A stretch of 55,924 nucleotides of DNA. It comes from Collinsella tanakaei. Its GTDB lineage: Bacteria > Actinomycetota > Coriobacteriia > Coriobacteriales > Coriobacteriaceae. The translations under genes and the position numbers were made by a program. This document shows positions 10,601 to 18,821 of this stretch, piece after piece. The DNA lies in contig NZ_JACJKB010000016.1 in assembly GCF_016900375.1 (NCBI RefSeq), positions 1-55,924 of the forward strand, read 5' to 3'. The notes below the pieces were generated by a model. That model was not told the origin of the DNA and made no database searches. It saw only the letters and a list, made by a program, of their open reading frames with translations. Each line of letters starts with the position of its first letter. Positions within the stretch are counted from its first letter, which is position 1.

Positions 10601-10678
10601 CATCGCCATCGCGACGAAAACCGCCAGCATATGCCTCACATGAAGGCGTCCGCCCGCAAACGTTCCGAATCCACCCAT
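4658..10678 (-). CDS. Giant SLH-anchored surface protein with beta-helix and InlB-type repeats
   Basis: 2006 aa. A signal peptide (MLAVFVAMAMALVALLLPVG...AHA) is followed by a Gly-rich beta-helix region at about residues 95-510, with recurring AGIGGG/GGTVTA units. Next come eight InlB/Listeria-Bacteroides-type repeats at about 690-1715, recognisable by FDANGG near the start, GYxFxGWNTEADG in the middle and VTLYAQW at the end. A proline linker (GPNPPRPP) and another beta-rich domain precede three S-layer-homology domains filling the last 190 residues (VTRAQMAQIIW, LTREQATAVMM, CTRAQMATLMM). The protein is therefore probably exported and bound non-covalently to a wall polymer, perhaps for adhesion. 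The start has AAGGA eight bases upstream. It lies 87 bp behind the LPXTG gene on the same strand, so co-transcription is likely; a GC-rich hairpin without a T-run lies in the gap at 10701-10735. Confidence 0.9.
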   Translation of the reverse strand: MGGFGTFAGGRLHVRHMLAVFVAMAMALVALLLPVGRAHAVDDAGEVGAANVVYYDVSTAKRGADYRITASGDYHLKGSTNRVSIVVQPPEYGTVNIYLENGLRIDADFTGRGWDLSSAPAISIGEATGATVNIITLESAQVYLGGYRGAPAIRKNGTATKLIFSTRTAGQPGTLTAVASSEGSTPAIGSNGGSGTVAGNIHFESGKVEARGHDAPAIGCKDGNLTLKNLTISGGEVIATGSGANSAGIGGGKGGHAENITIIGGTVRATGSGGGAGIGSGSRGRASNITVSGGTVTAKGGTSANGGAGIGSGAGGSASAITVGGGTVDAAGGGYAAGVGGGSASSVSKIAIGTYQRDNLTLTARGGTDAPGIGCGAGENVSVSGIIVRGGTVTAIGSSTGGAGIGASHQCSSCYSIHIVGGTITATGGPGSAGIGAGQYCEDLSIITIEGGLIRATGGQSSTGDIGSNRARNVSVSGGTVDGTIAVRDNSPAVITGGSVRAFADDCKLVNGNNETVYRTVATVVGLTTSTKITDLNIGIGQGSSAARYDYGSTDLYTLADGDAQNLFVYLPGSTYTRTAEDANGVAYRGNVYPGEAGQLKPTTNVLLVSGNGYDGAAFATVGETSIEIDEEPTDGLGRAVDHYADSVGRRVADSNGMIYSGDTEYSSGGVWTYKGGNEATLETVWEAKTYTIVYEGNRPEDASTELVGDTQHAYVEADAKDAHINSGGFSLPGYRFTEWNTDPDGFGDDYEGGALIRNDLFLDADDGTVTLYAQWEPYTYEVKFESGDGTGEMKSQVMTFDQKEALDRNAFKPPSGSSSSFLYWKDGDENLYVDGEAVTNLCTFDQQSSGDKPIGRTLTAQWLPNNAVVITIFNNGEPVVLDNPGEDIVLVSTEDSSETVKGFSATDVLGVYGLSNVKLGTYHVDINDGESAGFPTDKKTITVENGKSNSFSASYCTITVKSADSAHVNAWIGESPTSPTSTARTVFQGEKVSLQAKTYPDSDALYVFDRYDVDGVVPDDLVLNEPDTQEIKVNGGVTITAHARPASYSVSFESNYPADASTKGQASGKMATMTDLLSTEEYKLPACAFTLPGYTFAGWMVQGGTAEYDDEATVRNLAKSDNETVTLEAQWKPNSYTVAFDANGGEGTMNPQSFTFDKSQNLTSNTFTRDGYTFVGWSTEAHPLSDDPSGTTYDDEASVSNLTSVDGATVTLYAQWERDTYTVTFQANATDAVGSMNPESVPTNEDWLVSGCGFTRAGYTFTGWNTEADGNGVTYEAGTTVPALAVKDGEVALYAQWQPVSYTLTFDANVPENASTTDLLTGAMSEQKLTYGKSAALAASTFQLPGYKFTGWNTEADGAGTPYSDQEQVIDLATEDGATVTLYAQWKPMIYTVQFVSNGGSGSMDSQQMTFDQSASLRANSFTNDGQVFIGWAISGETGNSTLIGDRETVVNLCTIDDDGKPQGHILSAVWAWSDDVLITLTKDNIAVENANIALVADGQTIPLTAYDGVPGVYSAYEIKPGTYRVIADGYPAGNKTVEVKDGQTATVALDYSTITVAGVDEHVDVRFGDTLGGSSRVVFTGDKVTISASLSDGYVFEGYAVEGIMPDGLDADNPGAQDITVQGKVALTGHARPAQYEVKFDANGGEGIMFPQDFTYDVAQTLEPNAFTRNGYVFSGWNTEADGSGAFYADQAQVGNLTTEDGAIVTLYAQWSTVGPNPPRPPATTYAVTVNTHAHGSAAADRKTASAGTTVTVTIDPDEGFELRDISALDGRGRLVELAARDDGTYTFTMPASSVTVQVLLGCDGGDLCPSRRFPDADPTQWYHDPLDWAIVHGILGGYSDTGLMGPEDAVTRAQMAQIIWNAEGRPSATDAKGFSDVSEDDWFADSVLWAQSAGVFVGYEGTDLFGPNDPLTREQATAVMMRWEQLSGNDVSARIDLSPFPDAGGVSAWALESMSWGVAADIISGVDQPDGSVLLDAQGACTRAQMATLMMRLRAVDQLDPFA

Positions 10679-10765
10679 CGCAGTTATCCTTCGTCGAATG
10701 CCACAGGAACGCGCCTGCGCCCGAAGGCGCGACGCGTTCCCCTTACCCGTTATGTCGCGGCGCGG

Positions 10766-13700
10766 CTACTCATCGCCACCGCCTGCCGCACCGTCGGAGT
10801 CCTCTGCAGCGCGCTCGATGGCATGGCGCCGCGCGCTGTACGCGAGGAAGCCCGCAGCCGCGGCGGTCGCCGCCAGGCCCGCCACCGTCGGCACGGACGC
10901 ATCGCCCGTGCCCGGCAGGACGCCCGAGGATGCCTGGGTCTTCCCCGACGAGCCGGAACCACCCGAACCGCCAGAGCCGCTGGACCCTCCGGACCCTCCC
11001 GGCGCATCCGGTTCATCCATTCCGACACCGCCACCGCCGATGGGGGTATCGGAGCCGTCATCCTCCACTTTCCACGCACCGGGATCGAAGAGGTCGAACT
11101 CCTCGTCGCCAACCTCCTCGTGAACGGGAACCTCACTGGTAAGCGACTCGTGATAGGGCGCGGTGTAGTGCAGCACGGGCACCTCGCCCTCGGTGTCGAC
11201 GGCCGACACGATGGTGTCGTACTGGTAGTCCTTGAGCTGGAAGTACACCTTCTTCGTGCCATGCCAGTCCTTGGGAATGGAAAAGTTGACCCGGTACTGG
11301 GCGGTCTTGCCCGGCATGAGCAAGTTGTTCGCAGCGGGATCCGCCAGCAGATGCGGTCCGTCGTTGGCGTTCGTAACGGCGGCAAGGCACTCGGGCGGAT
11401 AGATGTTCTGCTTGAGCTCAATCAGCTCCAGCAGCTCGGGCGTGGGATCCTCATAGAGCTCGGGGTTCCACACCGAGGCGCACAGCTTGTCCTTCGAGAA
11501 CGAGAACCGGCGGGAATCCACCGTCCGCCTCGTCTCGGCGTCGCACATCTCGATCGTGCAGCCCTTGAGGATCACGCTGCCGTCGTTGCGCAGGGTGATG
11601 AAGAACGGCGCGTCGGGGTCGCCCTGCTCGACGAACTGGTAGACCGCCTCGAAGCCGAGCGGCGTCGCCGTGGCGACGACGGGGATATCGAGGTAGTAGA
11701 GGTCCGCCGCACTGGTGGACATGTCGGTGATGGAGGTCGCCAGGAACGTGTAGGACGCCCCGCCGTTGACGGCAAACAGCGAATCCACAGGGTGGTTCAG
11801 CTCCGCCAGGGGGAACGACTCGGAGAACAGGTCGTCGCACAGGATGCTCGCGCACACGCGGTGGATGCTCACCTTGGTCGGCGACGGCTCGCCCGCCTCG
11901 TTGAAGGTCTGGCCGCCCTCGCCCTCCCTGTTCTCCAGGAAGAGCAGGACATTGCCGTTCTCGCTCACCATGAAGCCGGACATCCTGATGCTCTCGGGAC
12001 CGACCTGCCGGGAGCTCAGCTGGCCGTGCTGCACGTCCGGATTGAAGGTGGACGCATAGAGCACGCCGTCCTTTACGGTGAGGAGCGCAGAATGGTTGGG
12101 CCACACCTTGACATCGGTGATGTCCTTGGTATCGGCGATGTTCTCGACGGCGTCGAATTCCATGTCGGCACCGGCAACCTTGTTGGTTTCCATGGCTGCG
12201 AGATTCTCAGGGAGATCCATCTTCACGGTCGTGATGCGCACGCCCGCCTCGCTCGACCGGGAGGCGACAACAAAGGACAGCTTCGCCCTGCCGCCGCTTA
12301 CGCTGCCCGTATTGGCCGCGAGCACCATGTCGTAGGCAGTCGAGTGCACGGCGAACGGAGCGCACTCCAGGACCTTCGTGCCCGAAAGCAGCAGGTACTT
12401 CGCCGTCGTTTGCGCCGCGGAGCCGAACAGCCCCTCCGGCGTCGAGGCGCAGCGGCGCAGGTACACCGCGGCGATGCCGTAGGCCGATGCGCTGGACCCA
12501 TTGCTTGCAGGCAGCACGACCAGGCGGGGAACCGACGGGTAGCTATAGGTCTTCGAGGTGCCGGGGTTGTATTTCCACGAGTAGGTTGCCGTAACCTGGA
12601 GGTATTCGTCCAGAATCAGCCAGGTCATGAGCTGGTTGCTCGCAACATCCGCAAGCCCGGTCGTATCGCCGCTCGGACGTGTGCCGCTTATCAGCAGGAC
12701 ATGCATGCCGTTGGGCACATTCGGATTCGATAGGTCCTCCGAATAGGCGATCACGTCGAAGTCGTGGTCGAAGGTATCGATGCGCGCCCCCATGTTCCCC
12801 AGGTTGACGTCGATCACCTTCGGCCGCTCCCACTTGCCGGTGTCGGCGTTGTAGCGCTGGGCCGAAAGGCGCGTGCGCTGGACCGTCTTGTCCTGGAGCT
12901 TGTAGGTGACGCTCACGATGCGGAACATGTACGGCGTGGAGTGGAAGAGGACGGTCTTCTGGAGCGGGTTGCTGAAGATGTTGCGCGAGATGCGCGTGTC
13001 GGCGGTGGGCTTCACACCGCCGAGCTCGCCGATGCCCGCAACGCCGAGGCTATCGCCAAAGCGGCAGACCGCGTCCTCGTCGCGCCCGATGTACTCGTAG
13101 TCGAACTCCTCCATGTCCTCCTCGGCGTTGGCCGGCCCAAACGTGCGCATCTCGGCGACGTACAGGTCGTCGCCGATTTGATGCTGCTCATACGAGAAAG
13201 TCGTCGCCGTGAAGCCCGCCTTCTGCTTTGCGCTCACCTCGGCGGTCTTGGCGAGCTCGCCCTCCGTCACGATCGACGCCTCGTTGAGGAAGGCCTCGAG
13301 GTTCAGATCGCCGTTGCCGAGCGGCCCGGAGTGCGAGTAGACCGCCCCGCCGTCGTTACCCGCGCTAAGCTGGAACCCGAGCGGCTCGGCCACCCTGTTC
13401 CCCTCGACCTCGCCCGCAGTGAGGGTCGGATTAAGCCCCGCCCAACGATCGTAGAGCCGCGGCCACGAGTAGCTCCAGAGCTTTCCGCTCCACTTGAAGA
13501 TCAGCAGCTGGACGATGACCTCGACATCGAAACCGGAGCTGACGATAACGCGCGGGAGCGGATAGCCCTCGATATAACCCTTCATCTCGAAGGCGCCGAT
13601 GTAGATCGTGAAGTAGCCGACGCCGCGGAAGCCGAACGACGCGACGCCGGAGATGCCCACGCCCACATGGACGCCGACCTGGATGTTGATGGTGAAGCTG

Positions 13701-15205
13701 ACCTGCACATTGGAATCGTTCACCAGGTTGATGGCGAGCGGGTTGTTCCGAGGGGCTTTAACCTGCGCCGCAGCCGAGATCAGGGCGCTGATCTCGGGCG
13801 AGAGCGTGACGAACAGAGGCACCGGACCGACGACGAACGTCCAGTTCAGCTCGACTCCCATGCTGAATTCCGCGAGCAGGTTCGCCGAACCGGTAAAGGG
13901 TTTGCTTTCGTCGAACAGGTCGCAGCTCACCAGGAGGAACGCCTGCAGCGCCACGCTCGCCTTGAGCTTCGACGAGAAGCTCACGGCCTTGCCCGCACCG
14001 CGCGCGATGGACTTCATGCGCTGCGTCTTGGCGATCTGGTCGTTCCAGCGCTTCTGGAGCTCCTGCCATTGCTGCTTGGCCGAAGAATGGCCCTCGCGTT
14101 CCCACTCCCCTCCCGTAAGCGGGGAGTTCTTGACCCAATCGAGACCCACCGTGCTGACGCCGAACATGGCGTAGCCGAACGGCGAGACATAGCCCATGAT
14201 CGGGAAGGACGGCTTCCAGACGGTCAGCGTGCCCTGAAGCGGCTTCGGGACCGAGTCACCGAGCTTGATTGCAGGCCATGCCTCGTTGTCCTGCGCGTTC
14301 AGCGCGAAGTCTTGGCCGCTGCTCAGCACCGAATCGACCGGCGGTTGGACAACGGACAGGCCCGTCTCGAAACGGTACTCGTCCCCATCGGAAAACGCGA
14401 CATGGTACAGATACGATGTGTTCAGACTCAGGCAGGCTTTATGCCCGGGGCACAGGAAGTGATCGGAGGCCGAGAAGCTGCCGACGCCGTCCGAGAACGT
14501 CACATCGAACGTGCGGATAACCGACTCGCTCCCGGTGCCGTTGTCCTTTGCCACGAGCGAGACCGTCGCTGCACTCTTTTGCGGCGCCTCGATCTCGCCG
14601 GCCAGGTCGTGCGTGGTCAGTTCGCTCTTGACCAGGGGAAAGGCGTTCTTCGTGTACTGGATATCCCAGCCGTTGAACGACATCTTCCGGAAGTACACGT
14701 AGTTCTGGTCGGTGACCAGGCGCGTGGGAACCTTCATGCCGCTGCCGCCGTCGCAGCGGATACGCTCGATCGTGACGCGGCGGTAGCCCTCCTTCTCGAT
14801 GTCGATGCGCCCGTCGAAGCGGTAGATGACCTCGCCGTCGCCCACATCGATGGGGGTCGTCATCTTCGAGATGTCGACCACGATGTTGCCGTCCGCATCG
14901 GTCGTTCCCTGCTTGGTCGTGGAGAACGGCCCGCGCGTCGTGAGCGTCACCGCGGCGCCGGGCAGCGGCCTGTTCTGGTTGTTCGTGACGTCCACAGCCG
15001 CGATGCCGATCTCTTTATTCGAGACGACAAACACCTTGAACTCGGGATTCGCGCTATCGACCGCATAGGCGCGCGTCGCGCCATCTTGCCACAGAGGGGT
15101 CAGGAACAGCGATGCCGCGCCCGCGAGGCCGCCGAGCACGAACGAACGACGCGAGACCGCCATCGAAGACTTGGTCTGGGTGGATTCAGGGGTTCGAGCG
15201 CTCAT
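10766..15205 (-). CDS. Tat-exported LPXTG surface protein of unknown function
   Basis: 1479 aa. The N-terminus has a twin-arginine signal (VSRRSFVLGGLAGAASLFL, Arg19-Arg20) with a likely cleavage site after AYA. Residues about 60-155 resemble a carboxypeptidase-regulatory/Ig-like fold (PLPGAAVTLTTRG...TDADGNIVVD). The large middle part is unfamiliar. Near the C-terminus a Gly/Ser linker precedes the sortase motif LPGTG (1430-1434), a hydrophobic segment and SARR. Unusually, a further acidic tail (ERAAEDSDGAAGGGDE) follows the basic stop. The features indicate folding before Tat export, then covalent wall attachment. The start has GAGGAGGGG seven bases upstream. It is followed by the giant SLH gene and preceded by a LuxR regulator. 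Confidence 0.88.
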   Translation of the reverse strand: MSARTPESTQTKSSMAVSRRSFVLGGLAGAASLFLTPLWQDGATRAYAVDSANPEFKVFVVSNKEIGIAAVDVTNNQNRPLPGAAVTLTTRGPFSTTKQGTTDADGNIVVDISKMTTPIDVGDGEVIYRFDGRIDIEKEGYRRVTIERIRCDGGSGMKVPTRLVTDQNYVYFRKMSFNGWDIQYTKNAFPLVKSELTTHDLAGEIEAPQKSAATVSLVAKDNGTGSESVIRTFDVTFSDGVGSFSASDHFLCPGHKACLSLNTSYLYHVAFSDGDEYRFETGLSVVQPPVDSVLSSGQDFALNAQDNEAWPAIKLGDSVPKPLQGTLTVWKPSFPIMGYVSPFGYAMFGVSTVGLDWVKNSPLTGGEWEREGHSSAKQQWQELQKRWNDQIAKTQRMKSIARGAGKAVSFSSKLKASVALQAFLLVSCDLFDESKPFTGSANLLAEFSMGVELNWTFVVGPVPLFVTLSPEISALISAAAQVKAPRNNPLAINLVNDSNVQVSFTINIQVGVHVGVGISGVASFGFRGVGYFTIYIGAFEMKGYIEGYPLPRVIVSSGFDVEVIVQLLIFKWSGKLWSYSWPRLYDRWAGLNPTLTAGEVEGNRVAEPLGFQLSAGNDGGAVYSHSGPLGNGDLNLEAFLNEASIVTEGELAKTAEVSAKQKAGFTATTFSYEQHQIGDDLYVAEMRTFGPANAEEDMEEFDYEYIGRDEDAVCRFGDSLGVAGIGELGGVKPTADTRISRNIFSNPLQKTVLFHSTPYMFRIVSVTYKLQDKTVQRTRLSAQRYNADTGKWERPKVIDVNLGNMGARIDTFDHDFDVIAYSEDLSNPNVPNGMHVLLISGTRPSGDTTGLADVASNQLMTWLILDEYLQVTATYSWKYNPGTSKTYSYPSVPRLVVLPASNGSSASAYGIAAVYLRRCASTPEGLFGSAAQTTAKYLLLSGTKVLECAPFAVHSTAYDMVLAANTGSVSGGRAKLSFVVASRSSEAGVRITTVKMDLPENLAAMETNKVAGADMEFDAVENIADTKDITDVKVWPNHSALLTVKDGVLYASTFNPDVQHGQLSSRQVGPESIRMSGFMVSENGNVLLFLENREGEGGQTFNEAGEPSPTKVSIHRVCASILCDDLFSESFPLAELNHPVDSLFAVNGGASYTFLATSITDMSTSAADLYYLDIPVVATATPLGFEAVYQFVEQGDPDAPFFITLRNDGSVILKGCTIEMCDAETRRTVDSRRFSFSKDKLCASVWNPELYEDPTPELLELIELKQNIYPPECLAAVTNANDGPHLLADPAANNLLMPGKTAQYRVNFSIPKDWHGTKKVYFQLKDYQYDTIVSAVDTEGEVPVLHYTAPYHESLTSEVPVHEEVGDEEFDLFDPGAWKVEDDGSDTPIGGGGVGMDEPDAPGGSGGSSGSGGSGGSGSSGKTQASSGVLPGTGDASVPTVAGLAATAAAAGFLAYSARRHAIERAAEDSDGAAGGGDE

Positions 15206-15229
15206 ACAGGCCCCTCCTCGATATAGCGT

Positions 15230-15305
15230 TTTAGCAGCGTGGACGCATTGTCCACTCAGCGTAGCGAAAAGGGAGGCAGCGCGGCACCGCCGTTTTTCTG
15301 CTAAA
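15230..15305. promoter_or_regulatory. Candidate operator region upstream of the LPXTG/SLH surface genes
   Basis: Two inverted repeats lie in the 178-bp gap between the LuxR gene and the LPXTG gene. TTTAGCAG (15230-15237) is matched by CTGCTAAA (15298-15305), 60 bp apart. Between them is the small dyad TGGACgcattGTCCA (15240-15254). Their place just upstream of the surface gene, next to a LuxR-type regulator, makes them reasonable binding sites. No convincing -10/-35 pair was found. Confidence 0.35.
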
Positions 15306-15383
15306 TCGGGTAGGCAAACAGGACGGACCGCGCCGGGCGATCACCATGTGGCGACGCTCCGGGGCCCGTCCGCAGCGCACTCG

Positions 15384-16676
15384 TCAGCGCAGCATGTGCT
15401 GCGCCAGGTCCTGCCGCTTGCTGATGCCAAGCTTGCGGAAGGCAGAGGTCAGGTAGCTTTTGACCGTGTTCGCCGAGATATCCAGGTGCTGACCGATCTC
15501 GCTGTTGGTCCAGCCTCGGGCCGCGAGCATCGACACGGCGAACTCCGTGGTGGTGAGGTTGTCGGCGACTGTCTCGGCGGTCGCGGGATTGTGGACGCGG
15601 CGCCAGCCGGCGGAGAAGCGGTAGGTGATGTCGATGACGCGCTTGAAGTCCTCGGGCCAGTCGCTCTTGATGACCGACTCCAACATGCCGCCTAGCAGGC
15701 CGTGGTGCTCGCCGAACGCCTCGATGAGTCCGTCGGGACGCGCAAGCTCCCAGGCGGTCAGCAGGTGCTCGCGTGCATCGGCGATGCGCTTGAGGCTCAT
15801 GCAGTCCATGACGGCAACGAGGTTCAGGTAGATATCGGATATGGGATAGACCTTCGGGCTCATGAGCAAGGCCGCCTCGGCCACGCCCAGGCTTCGCGCG
15901 TAGTCGCCGCTAAGATACAGCGCGTGCGCTCTGACATAGAGGGCGAACGCGCGCAGGCCCGGGGGAAGCAGCGGCAGCAGCGAGTCGACGGGCGGCACGT
16001 CATCGGGCACCGGAATATGCAGGAGGATAGAGGACGTATGGCCCATGAAGGCGATCGCCGCGCGGCTTTGCTCGGACGAGACGTTCGGGGAGGCTTTCAG
16101 GGCGCGCTGGAGCTCCGCCAACGCAAAGCGGGAACGGTTGATATTGCCCAGAGGCAGGTTGGCATACGCGTAGATAAGGCATGCCGAGAGGCGGACTGCC
16201 AGGTCGTCATGGGAAAGCAGCTCGCTTGTCAGCTGAACGGCTCGCTCGGCGTCGCCGCTGAAGTAGCAGAACTCCGCTTGAGCGATCATGCGTATCTCGG
16301 GGTCCTCGAACTGCTCGATCGTCTGCTGGCAGGTTCCCGGCTCGAACGAGGTGTTCATCAGGGGCATCAAGCGCGAGAACACACCGGGCGCGATGGGGGA
16401 CATCTGAGGGGCGTGCACCGCCGGCGGTGCCCACGACGCAGAGGGACGATGCTTCTCGTCTGGCTGGGACGTCTCGGCTATCGGTTGCTCGGCAGGCTCG
16501 TGCCCCGTCGACCGGCGCTTGCGAAGGTCCTCGGGCTTTTCTGCATTCTCCGGGATGATCCACGTTCCCCCGAGCTTACGGGCACCCTCGATTCTTCCCG
16601 CGGAACAAAAACGCTGCACCAGGCGGTCCGAAATCCCCCACGATTCAGCGGTTTCCCTCACATTGCGATAGTCCAT
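15384..16676 (-). CDS. LuxR-family regulator with an extra N-terminal HTH
   Basis: 430 aa. Residues 1-50 (MDYRNVRETAESWGISDRLV...GGTWIIPENAEKP) form an excisionase/MerR-like winged HTH. A polar linker follows, then a helical TPR-like middle part (about 115-350), and a classic LuxR C-terminal HTH at about 365-430 (LAARGWTNSEIGQHLDISAN, TVKSYLTSAFRKLGI). It is probably a cytoplasmic transcription factor. It lies directly upstream, on the same strand, of the two large surface-protein genes and is the obvious candidate to control them. The start at 16676 was chosen because it gives a compact HTH start and has GGAG four bases upstream; a longer in-frame N-terminus is basic and unlike a protein domain. 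Confidence 0.85.
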   Translation of the reverse strand: MDYRNVRETAESWGISDRLVQRFCSAGRIEGARKLGGTWIIPENAEKPEDLRKRRSTGHEPAEQPIAETSQPDEKHRPSASWAPPAVHAPQMSPIAPGVFSRLMPLMNTSFEPGTCQQTIEQFEDPEIRMIAQAEFCYFSGDAERAVQLTSELLSHDDLAVRLSACLIYAYANLPLGNINRSRFALAELQRALKASPNVSSEQSRAAIAFMGHTSSILLHIPVPDDVPPVDSLLPLLPPGLRAFALYVRAHALYLSGDYARSLGVAEAALLMSPKVYPISDIYLNLVAVMDCMSLKRIADAREHLLTAWELARPDGLIEAFGEHHGLLGGMLESVIKSDWPEDFKRVIDITYRFSAGWRRVHNPATAETVADNLTTTEFAVSMLAARGWTNSEIGQHLDISANTVKSYLTSAFRKLGISKRQDLAQHMLR

Positions 16677-16907
16677 CACGCGCTCCGTTTCGACTCGGTA
16701 CCTACGCATTGTATTCGTTCGTTTTCGCGAACAATTGGTGCTAACGACGGATGAAACGGGTGAGCTGGCGAACGGTACGCGACGGGACCGCTTTGCCGGG
16801 CTCAGAGCGCCGAGGCGCAGCGTCCATTCCAAAAGGAGCGGCTATCGCGCCGAAGCCCCGGTCTTCATTATTCGTCTTCCATGCAGGCGATGAGCGTCTA
16901 TACCGAA

Positions 16908-16944
16908 GACAAAGACGAGGCTGCGGGATTATCGCAGCCTCGTC
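16908..16944 (-). terminator. Rho-independent terminator of guaA
   Basis: On the minus strand a 12-bp stem (GACGAGGCTGCG / CGCAGCCTCGTC) with a 7-base loop is followed by TTTGTCTT. It lies about 50 bp past the guaA stop codon. The AT-rich bases between it and the stop (16945-16996) and the rest of 16677-16907, which should hold the LuxR gene promoter, contain no other recognisable element. Confidence 0.85.
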
Positions 16945-16996
16945 TTCATTCATACATCTATGTATTAGTATTAGTTTTATTAATACATATATTAAG

Positions 16997-18595
16997 CTAC
17001 TCCCATTCGATGGTCGCCGGAGGCTTGCTCGTGATGTCGTAGGCCACGCGGTTCACACCCGGGACCTCGGCCACGATGCGGCTCGAGATCTTGGCGAGCA
17101 CGTCGTAGGGCAGCTTGGCCCAGTCGGCGGTCATGGCGTCGCTCGACTCCACGGCGCGGATGATCACCGGGCGCTGGTAGGTGCGTTCGTCGCCCATGAC
17201 GCCCACGCTCTTGATGTCGGGCAGCACCGCGAAGTACTGCCAGCAGCTGTGCTCGGAGTTGCGGTCACCCGTCGCCTCGAACAGGCGCGCGTTGTAGGCG
17301 TCGAGCTCCTCGCGGACGATGGCGTCGGCGTTCTTCAGGATCTCGAGCTTCTCGGGGCTCACCGAGCCGATGATGCGGATGGCGAGGCCCGGACCCGGGA
17401 AGGGCTGACGGTACACGATGTGCTCGGGCAGGCCGAGAGCCAAGCCAAGCTCACGCACCTCGTCCTTGAAGAAGTGGTCGAGCGGCTCGATCAGATCGAA
17501 GTGCACGCCATCGGGGAACGGGATGAGGTTGTGGTGGCTCTTGATGGTCGAGGCCTTGCCGCCGGTCTTGCGGGCGCCGGACTCGATGATGTCGGGGTAG
17601 ATGGTGCCCTGGGCCAGGTACTTCACGCCGTCGAGCTCCTGGGCCACGGCGAAGAACTCCTTCCAGAACTGCGTGCCGATGATGCGGCGCTTCTCCTCCG
17701 GCTCGGTGACGCCGTCGAGCAGCGCGGCGTAGCGATCCTCGGCGTGCACGTGGATGAAGTCGACGTCGAACTGCTTGGTGAAGACCTCCTCGACCTGCTC
17801 GGGCTCGCCCTTGCGCAGCAGACCGTGGTTGATGAACACGCAGGTCATCTGGCGGCCGATGGCGCGAGCGCCGAGCGCCGCGACCACAGAGGAGTCCACG
17901 CCGCCCGAAAGCGCCAGGATCACGCGGTCGCTGCCGACCTTCTCGCGGATGTCGGCGCACATGCTCTCGACCAGGTTGTCCATGGTCCAGCTGGCCTCGA
18001 GACCGCAGATGTTGAACAGGAAGTTCGACAGGATCTGCTGGCCGAACTCGGTGTGGCGCACCTCGGGATGGAACTGCGTGGAGTACAGCTTGCGCTCGGG
18101 GCACTCCATGGAGGCGACGGGGCACACCTCGGTGGACGACGTGACCACGAAGCCCTCCGGCGCGCGGGAGACGGCGTCGCGGTGGCTCATCCACACGGTC
18201 TGCTCGATGGGCGTCGCGTTGAACAGGGCGCTCTCACGGTCGCGCTCGATGGTGGCGGGGCCGTACTCGCCGATCTCGGAATGCGAGACCTCGCCGCCGA
18301 GCGTGACGGCCATGATCTGATGGCCGTAGCAGAAGCCCAGCACAGGAAGGCCCAGGTTGAAGATCTCAGGATCGATGGAAGGCGCGTCGTCGGCATACAC
18401 GGACGCCGGTCCGCCGGAGAGGATGAGCGCCGAGGGATTCAGGGCGCGAACCTCGTCGGCCGAGATATCGCACGGAACGATCTCGGAGTACACATGCAGG
18501 TCACGCACGCGACGGGCGATGAGCTGGCCGTACTGCGCGCCGAAGTCAAAAACGAGGACCTTGCTCCCCGTCTTGCTGGAAGAAGTCTGCGACAT
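16997..18595 (-). CDS. guaA: GMP synthase (glutamine-hydrolysing)
   Basis: 532 aa, full length. The N-terminal class I glutamine amidotransferase has the triad Cys89 (GFCYGHQ), His176 and Glu178 (QFHPEVRH). The ATP-pyrophosphatase domain carries the P-loop LSGGVDSS (about 229-236), and the C-terminal dimerisation domain ends YDITSKPPATIEWE. It converts XMP, glutamine and ATP to GMP, the last step of guanine nucleotide synthesis. The start at 18595 has GAGGAG five bases upstream and gives the family N-terminus; an upstream extension of 33 codons is not supported. The gene is single, with its own terminator. Confidence 0.97.
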   Translation of the reverse strand: MSQTSSSKTGSKVLVFDFGAQYGQLIARRVRDLHVYSEIVPCDISADEVRALNPSALILSGGPASVYADDAPSIDPEIFNLGLPVLGFCYGHQIMAVTLGGEVSHSEIGEYGPATIERDRESALFNATPIEQTVWMSHRDAVSRAPEGFVVTSSTEVCPVASMECPERKLYSTQFHPEVRHTEFGQQILSNFLFNICGLEASWTMDNLVESMCADIREKVGSDRVILALSGGVDSSVVAALGARAIGRQMTCVFINHGLLRKGEPEQVEEVFTKQFDVDFIHVHAEDRYAALLDGVTEPEEKRRIIGTQFWKEFFAVAQELDGVKYLAQGTIYPDIIESGARKTGGKASTIKSHHNLIPFPDGVHFDLIEPLDHFFKDEVRELGLALGLPEHIVYRQPFPGPGLAIRIIGSVSPEKLEILKNADAIVREELDAYNARLFEATGDRNSEHSCWQYFAVLPDIKSVGVMGDERTYQRPVIIRAVESSDAMTADWAKLPYDVLAKISSRIVAEVPGVNRVAYDITSKPPATIEWE

Positions 18596-18821
18596 AGGTC
18601 TCCTCTGCTTGATATGTCGGCCCGCGCCGTGCAGGCCGCATTCGATACCCGCACTATCATACATGCGAGCAGCCGTTTCGTGCCCAATCCCCATCGTTTA
18701 CGCAGGCTGTACAAAGACAGCGGCTTCCACAGCCCGTCGCCAGCCCGCTTTTAAGGCTTCGCAGGGCGCTCGAGGCGTGTTGTGGGGCCGATTTGCACGG
18801 GGCAACCGGGCGTTTCGCAAA

